This document shows, one piece after another, positions 56,614-57,986 of a stretch of DNA of 57,986 nt. The stretch is from Segatella maculosa DSM 19339 = JCM 15638 (lineage in GTDB: Bacteria > Bacteroidota > Bacteroidia > Bacteroidales > Bacteroidaceae), in the NCBI RefSeq assembly GCF_000382385.1, contig NZ_KB908334.1:1-57986 (forward strand). The letters are read 5' to 3'. Under the pieces are notes generated by a model. The model ran no database searches. It saw only the letters and a list, made by a program, of their open reading frames with translations, and was not told where the DNA came from. Each line of letters starts with the position of its first letter. The first letter of the stretch is position 1. The translations under genes and the position numbers were made by a program.

Positions 56614-57021
56614 TTATTTGAGTTTGAACTGCACGGGTATGTTGAATTTCACCCTTACCGGCTTTCCGTCCCGCTTGCCGGGCGTCCATTTTGGCATGCT
56701 ATTCACCACTCTCACGGCCTCGGCATCAAGCAAAGGGTGCACGGATCTCACGACTTTGACGTTGGAGATGCTGCCGTTTTTCTCGACGATGAAGCGCACG
56801 ATACATCTTCCTTCTATGCCTTTCTTTTCAGCTTTCTTGGGATATTGCACGTTTGTGAGAAGGAAATTCATCATCTCTTGCATGCCTCCCGGAAAGCTGG
56901 GCATCACATCTACGATGTCATACACCTTACCTTTTCCCTGCGTTTTCGCCTCGGCTGTTATGAAACAGAGCGTCATCAGGAGCATTGTCAATAGGGTTTT
57001 CATTGTTGCTTTTGTTTTCAT
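56614..57021 (-). CDS. Periplasmic TonB C-terminal-domain protein
   Basis: 135 residues (129 if translation starts at the ATG at 57003, which gives the cleaner signal peptide MKTLLTMLLMTLCFITAEA). The rest is one TonB-C domain: PSFPGGMQEMMNFLLTNVQYP, then KKGIEGRCIVRFIVEKNGSISNVKVVRSVHPLLDAEAVRVVNSMP and KWTPGKRDGKPVRVKFNIPVQF. It lacks the N-terminal membrane helix and Pro-rich linker of energy-coupling TonB, so it cannot couple to ExbBD alone. It forms an operon with the TPR/HTH protein. Confidence 0.9.
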   Translation of the reverse strand: MKTKATMKTLLTMLLMTLCFITAEAKTQGKGKVYDIVDVMPSFPGGMQEMMNFLLTNVQYPKKAEKKGIEGRCIVRFIVEKNGSISNVKVVRSVHPLLDAEAVRVVNSMPKWTPGKRDGKPVRVKFNIPVQFKLK

Positions 57022-57071
57022 TGTCTTTTCAAATTGATGGTTTTATAATTAATGTTACTTGTCATGACGAT

Positions 57072-57103
57072 GCAAAAGTAGTAATTTCAGCGTTTTCTGT
57101 CAA
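57072..57103 (-). promoter_or_regulatory. Promoter of the TonB-C / TPR-HTH operon
   Basis: On the minus strand TTG (57103-57101), 20 bp, TACTTTTGC (57080-57072). Confidence 0.65.
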
Positions 57104-57239
57104 GTAAATCGTTACACAGGTTTACACAAGTCCTTGTTTTTTCTTTTCGATTTGCGTGCCTATACCATTGTTCCAACTTGGCAATTTAGGCTATAAAGCA
57201 ATATAAAATGAGTTTTTTTGAAAAATAATCTCTAAAATG

Positions 57240-57271
57240 TTTGTAGATTGAAAAAATATATATACCTTTGC
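57240..57271 (+). promoter_or_regulatory. rRNA operon promoter
   Basis: TTTG (57240-57243), 19 bp, TACCTTTGC (57263-57271), preceded by an AT-rich region (about 57190-57235) that could be an upstream element. Confidence 0.85.
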
Positions 57272-57613
57272 AAACGCTTTCAGGAAGAAATCGTAATTAT
57301 TAAAGTTGATTATAGAATTCCAAGAGCAAGGCGGAAGTCTTGTTAAGGCTTTTTGCCAATCATAGAAACATCGTTCTTTGATAGGATTTAAGATAAACAG
57401 AGAAGTAGTACAAGAAGCGAGGTACGTGCCTTTTCGGGTGCGTACCTTGGGTAGAAGAAACGAGCCGTTCAATTATTTTGGAAAGGTTTTGCTTTAGACT
57501 TCGATACTAAGTGAAGGAATTCGTTCTGGACAGATTAACTTGAGGTAGATTGGGAGAGTAGGAGTATTCATGCTTTTTATTCTTTGGCATTTTACCTTAT
57601 GATTTCTATTTTT
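57272..57613 (+). other. 16S rRNA leader
   Basis: About 340 nt between promoter and mature 16S. It contains GTTCTTTGATAG (about 57372-57383), a boxA-like antitermination motif common in Bacteroidota rRNA leaders, and no gene. Confidence 0.65.

Positions 57614-57986
<373 letters not shown>

Overview
The window comes from a member of Bacteroidota, most likely Prevotella in the broad sense. The evidence is the 16S rRNA start at the right edge, promoters of the Bacteroidota type (TTTG, about 19-20 bp, TAnnTTTGC), no Shine-Dalgarno sequences, two SusC/SusD transport pairs, BACON-domain lipoproteins, a fused SecDF and HU-type proteins. It begins inside an IS1380-family element and ends inside 16S rRNA. 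Both are repeats that often break assemblies, so this may be a whole contig.

Layout. 1-1421: IS1380-family element. 1558-2247: small exported protein of unknown function. 2248-3316: non-coding, packed with repeats. 3317-13900 (minus): six-gene polysaccharide utilisation operon transcribed as BACON lipoprotein, BACON lipoprotein, SusC, SusD, calcineurin-type phosphoesterase, GH13 alpha-glucosidase/amylase. Upstream on the same strand lie a CocE-type hydrolase and a membrane-anchored TPR/helix-turn-helix regulator (14128-17568). 18097-28097: a second, maltodextrin-type locus, with a sugar symporter and LacI regulator leftward and SusC-SusD-SusE-SusF-like genes rightward. A perfect LacI-type operator lies between the divergent halves. 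28787-33247: tRNA-Gly, tRNA-Leu, an OmpA/TPR lipoprotein, a thioredoxin-fold lipoprotein without its CXXC, and YifB/ComM. 33837-35483: GH43. 35681-39903 (minus): a probable metal-acquisition operon (small His/Cys membrane protein, TonB-dependent receptor, His-rich lipoprotein). 40210-41932: YecH and a DUF438 haemerythrin/PAS protein. 42303-47546: GH2 beta-galactosidase and GH51 arabinofuranosidase. 47649-48251: HU-like protein with an extra C-terminal domain. 48927-54114 (minus): SecDF, an endonuclease/exonuclease/phosphatase-family protein and a rhomboid protease. 54332-54607: HU. 55025-57021 (minus): a TonB-C protein and a TPR/HTH lipoprotein regulator. 57240-57986: rRNA promoter, leader and the first ~370 nt of 16S.

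The signal not explained by genes is a set of structured intergenic repeats. (1) Double-palindrome elements of about 89-128 bp bounded by TAGGGACG...CGTCCCTA. (2) Arrays of 15-bp cores in either orientation, separated by 7-bp linkers, giving a strict 22-bp phase. They have a shared leader and no spacers, occur at six sites and nearly always sit beside (1). (3) Two large hairpins with identical geometry but different stem sequences (33336-33427 and 48351-48434), one of which lies directly at the 5' end of an HU-like transcript. (4) Four tandem 22-bp repeats at 33735-33822. I regard (2) and (3) as the best candidates for something undescribed. No function is shown by sequence alone.
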